Shown one piece after another: positions 60,003 through 64,000 of a stretch of DNA of 64,000 bases (position 1 is its first letter; the number at the start of each line of letters is the position of its first letter). The notes under the pieces were generated by a model. That model was not told the DNA's origin. It saw only the letters and a list, made by a program, of their open reading frames with translations, and made no database searches. Made by a program: the position numbers and the translations under genes. Origin of the DNA: Centropus unirufus (lineage: Eukaryota; Chordata; Aves; Cuculiformes; Centropidae); NCBI GenBank assembly GCA_013397695.1, contig VYZI01000120.1, positions 281,810 through 345,809 on the forward strand, in the 5' to 3' direction.

Positions 60003-63000
60003 CTGGAAGAAGAGATGGATACAGCAGATTAACTGATGGCGCCTCACCGCTTTTTCTCTGTTCACTATAGTTCTGTGCCCATCCATATTTGGTGATGTTT
60101 CTAAGCAGACTCTTTACTAGAAATATAGACTTGAACAAAAGACAAACCACAATTTTTATCTCCTTCAGGGCTGTGCATTGCCAATTTCTCCCCAGAATGA
60201 AAGACAATTTCTTCTCAAAACCACACTTCCCAGGAGATTTTGTACAAACAGAGGCTGGAAACCAATGCCATGGTCCTAGGAGCTAACCTACAGAAGGCAC
60301 TGCAAATGTTGGTTCATTTGGGCATGTTTCTCAGAGGATTTAGAGATTTCCCTGGCTGACTGCTGCTGTCACATCTGATCATTGACTGGGCAACACGCTG
60401 CAACTCTGGTATGGCTGCTTTACCAAGCCAGCCAAGGATTTCCTCTTCATCTCACCCCATTATTGTTCACCACCAGAAATTATTTGCTGACTTATCACAA
60501 AATCCGTAAGAGAGGCCTGGAGGGGAAGGACCATCCTTTGTCTTGGTTGTACCAACAATAAGGGCTTTGGATAACCCTTCCAAGGGCAAACTTCACTGAT
60601 GGTGGCACGTGCACCCGTAGGCAACCCCAGGGACTAGAGCAGTACACTCACATTTGCTAACACTAGATACATCAGTGCAAAAATACTCATTACAGCATTT
60701 CCTTATGGCTGGCAGCAAACTGCTGCTCTGATCAAAGACTAGCCCCAGGGAAAACCAAAGGGGCCAAAGATACCATTCAAAGACCCCTAAATAAGCAAGA
60801 GCTGCCTGAATGTTGCATCCATTGACTGCAGTTCAGTGGGAAATAAGTAATTTAATTCCCAAAGCTGAGAATTTAATGAAACATTATTTCACTCATTTAA
60901 CGAAACATGTTTTGATAAAGAAAAAGGAAAAGAAATATCAGCCCAGAAGCTGCCTATTTATTTTTCGCAGAGGGTTCTTTCACCTATTGCTGTTACGCTT
61001 AGTGCGAAAGGAGCAGGGCCATCCGATTGATGGGCTAAGGCAGTGAGGGAATAGGTGTCCTTCCCAAAGACAAGCATCTCTGCTGTGCTCCCAGTTGGAT
61101 TCAAGGCAAGTAGGATGCTGTATCACTGAGCCTCAGCACACTCACAGAGAAAGGAAAATCCTCAAGCCTCAGATACTTGTCATCATTTTAAAGCTGTTAA
61201 CAAACAGTGGAAACGCCTGGGATTTAAGAGGGAATTCTTCAGGGTAATTAAGGGCCAGTAAGTGAAACAAATACCTGCTTTTCTGTGACAGAAGCAAATA
61301 AATTCTGCGTCATGGTTTCCTAAGAGAATTACAAAGCAAACCCAGACTGATTGTCTAGACATTATATATTCCATGTGGGAAAAAGTTTCCCTCAAGCAAT
61401 CCCTTCCTTTGACTACTGGAGATCTTAACACCCTGCTGCTCCTTTTTCCCCAGTCCCCCCATCTCGTGTTCATTAGAAATCCACACTTTCTCCTGCCCCG
61501 CCACTTCCCTCCCATACCTCTGATTTTTCTTTATTTCACCCTAGAAACTAAACCCAGTCTAGACAGTTCCCTTGGTTCAGACCGGTAATCAAAGATGAAG
61601 AGCTGATTAAAAAGAAATCACTCCAAAGTTCAGCATAAATAATTCCCGAGTGCTGACGTAGGCTTTAAAGGGCTTATTTATAGATCGATTGGAGATTAAT
61701 GAGCTGTGATGAAGGGGCAGGAGGCTGCTGCACACAGCCTGGGGCATGAGGGGCTCCCCAGCTCGGGGAGGGCAGGGCGCTGGGAAGGGATCGGATGACC
61801 ACACCACCTACCTGGCAGTGGGTTCATGGGCATCTCCAGCACCACCCTACAAGGGAAGCCAATTACAAGAACAACTGAGGGCAGTAATGGGGCCAGCTCC
61901 AACTGTGCAAGGGCTCCTTCATGCCCCCAGTGTCACTCACCTATTGATGGTGACCTACCAGCATCATCTGGTGTGCCTTTTGCATGCCAGCGTTCTAAGT
62001 CTGGTACCAGAAAAGGTCCAAGAAAACACAGAAGTCCTCAGGCAAGTGTTTGCACTTGCAAGAAGCCAGAAAAGAGGATTGTGAAAAGCAGCTTCAGCCA
62101 TTTGCTCTCCCATGGCTGCTGGACTTTGTGGGACCCCCAGACCGCCCAAGGCACACGGGCACGGTTCAGGGGATTGCCTGGTGCTGGGCACAGGGCTTCA
62201 TTCCAGCTGGTCCAGCAGCCACCTCCAGCCCCCAGGGAGGAGCAGCGCCGCTGTGCCTGAAGCATCTCAATACTACGGGACCCTACGCATCCATGTGGGA
62301 GGAAGGCTGCTCCTTTCACACGTCTTCCTCCACCTGGGTTGGAGCCACAGTCTCCTGCCTGGGTAGGAGAATTTCTTTTAAATGGCATGGGGCAAACAGC
62401 TCACAGGAGAAGGGAGAAAACACTCCACACCTCCCAGCCCCCACAGCGTGCAGCAGGTTCTACACAAAAACCTTTGCGGCTGCCAAGTCCACCCTGTTCC
62501 TGGGGTCTGCTCAGGGGCTACAGACTGCTACACCAGGACACGGCTGGTGCCAGCGATGTGGGTTAAACAAGCAATGCCCCTCATACAAAGAGCGTTTGTT
62601 ATCCACTCTGCAACATCTCTGACCACAATTTCCTGACCTCCTCATTGACTAATTTTAAGTTAAATCTATAGTTTTTCAGCCCCTGGTTTTGAAACACTTT
62701 TTTAAAGGTCTATCAGTGCCTGACTGCAGAAGAAAGCTCCCTGGCTTTTATTAGTAATTGTTTTACTGCTGTTGCATACTTAGGATCTGAAATTAAATTT
62801 TAAGTGCATTTTTCAAGGTAATAAAAATAAGCTTTGGCATACATTAGTGAATAAAGATCCATTTGTAATAATTTCTGTAATAAAAGCCATATGTTTAGGT
62901 TTTGTAAAATAAGTGCCAGAAAGAAATTTTTCTCCTGAACTAGGAAAGTACATCAGACAAAGAAAGGAAAGTTAATTTAAAAGGAAAAAAAAAAAGAAAA

Positions 63001-64000
63001 TATTAAGGGCAACTTACTGTCACTAGTTATTCTTCAGAAAATAATCAAAACCCAAATTTACTTAAGTTGACATTTCACTTTCCAGACAAAAGTGTGTGGG
63101 GACACGTTCAATTGCAACCCTAGCTCTGGAAGAATGAGTCCAGTGCATAAGAGGGGTAGAGAAATACAAGAAACACAGGCATAACGATGAGAATATGCTC
63201 TAAATAAACTATTTCATTGGCTTTGGAAGAACCAACAGTGGAAAATTACCTAATTACCAAAACAATCTTGTTTCAGTGCTCATTAAAATCAAAGCAGGAC
63301 CAGACTTCTTGCCAACAGTCTTATCTCACTTCATCAGCAAGTATTGCAATGATAAAAAATGCACATAAATCCTCTATCTAATGTCTCCATAACTGTGTGA
63401 GCTAATATTTCTGCAAAGAGAAGAAAAACAAATGAAAAAGCAGATAAAGACGCAAAAGTCCTCTTCTGATTGATGAGTTGAAATTTCCATCGTGTACTTT
63501 CAGCCCTGGTGGATCACTCCACCCCTGTGGAGCCAAAGGTGCTGCTCAAGAAGCAAGCCTGTGGAGTCTCACCACCACCTCTGCCTTACAGCCACAACCT
63601 ATTTGGTTCTGGTGAGAGCTATGGAGCAACTCATCACGGTGCCCAGTGCACCCCAGGGTGACCATGAGTGGTCTCAGCCACGAGACTGGAGCAGCCCCTG
63701 AAAGATGACGTTCCTAGAGACCAGACTGAAGACCAGGCACATTCGTATCTTTGGAGCTGGCTTTCCACACTGCTCCAGTTGCTCTGATGCAGGATGTGAT
63801 TATCCAAGGAAAGAAGTTATGGCTTATTGCTACAGGTTTGTAGCAGCTTTTTGGCCACCCTCACTCAGGGTTCAATGTCTCTGCTCAAAGCTCTGTAAAA
63901 GCTCCGCTTTGCTTCTCTGCAGGACCTGGTCTCTCACTGACTTCCATACTACAGTGCCCAGAGCAGGAAAAGAAAAGAAAAGAAATTAAAATGGTCAAAA
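60003..64000 (-). other. TGFBI: TGFBI intron 2, partial
   Basis: No sequence matching TGFBI exon 1 or 2 could be found up to the end of the window, so at least 4 kb of intron 2 is present. A GC-richer stretch at about 61.74-62.56 kb has overlapping open frames (up to about 190 codons on plus) without a recognisable domain. The remainder is ordinary AT-rich non-coding sequence. Confidence 0.7.
63966..63985. repeat. (GAAAA)n short microsatellite
   Basis: About four copies of the 5-bp unit near the right edge of the window, within TGFBI intron 2. It is simple sequence with no evident function. Confidence 0.75.

Noticed and set aside
60790..60850. Minus-strand stretch encoding NCSQWMQ, resembling the TGFBI exon 2 segment NCKQWYQ
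   Set aside because: Upstream residues do not match, an in-frame stop lies about a dozen codons before it, the following cysteine of the family is missing, and no suitable splice sites are in place. A chance match is more likely.
62050..62622. 190-codon plus-strand open frame opposite TGFBI intron 2
   Set aside because: Lies in a GC-richer patch with overlapping frames on both strands and encodes no known domain.

Overview
This is vertebrate nuclear DNA, most probably from a bird. It holds one recognisable protein gene split by short GT-AG introns, long non-coding stretches, poly-A/T and microsatellite runs, and two 5'-truncated copies of the avian LINE CR1. No prokaryotic, viral or CRISPR-like structure is visible. 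The species cannot be fixed from the sequence alone.

Right part (about 48.7-64 kb): the minus strand carries TGFBI (transforming growth factor beta-induced protein; betaig-h3/keratoepithelin; RGD-CAP in birds), a secreted extracellular-matrix protein with an EMI domain, four fasciclin (FAS1) domains and a C-terminal RGD. I could place 15 consecutive coding exons, corresponding to human exons 3-17. All have consensus splice sites and matching phases, and together they give 607 complete codons plus the stop. Exons 1-2 (signal peptide and most of the EMI domain) must lie to the right of the window, so at least 4 kb of intron 2 fills 60.0-64.0 kb. A 3' UTR of about 1 kb ends at a cluster of AATAAA signals near 48.75 kb.

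Middle (about 6.6-48.7 kb): no recognisable coding exon in roughly 42 kb. It contains the two CR1 fragments (19.6-20.1 kb plus, 35.3-35.5 kb minus), an (AAATA)n microsatellite at 16.7 kb, a perfect 13-bp hairpin at 38.0 kb and a few GC-rich or AT-rich blocks that could be regulatory.

Left part (1-6.6 kb): a compact CpG-rich block at 6.25-6.6 kb looks like a promoter firing leftward on the minus strand. It has a near-TISU/YY1 element and a strong splice donor at the exon end (position 6262). In the vertebrate order TGFBI-SMAD5 (same orientation, SMAD5 downstream) this is where a 5' non-coding exon of SMAD5 would be expected. That identity is inferred from synteny, not from coding sequence. If it is right, 1-6.26 kb is intron 1 of that gene.

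Nothing in the window proves a new biological system. The most informative leads are the candidate leftward promoter and exon, the avian substitutions in TGFBI integrin-binding motifs, and the tandem poly(A) signals and splice donors.
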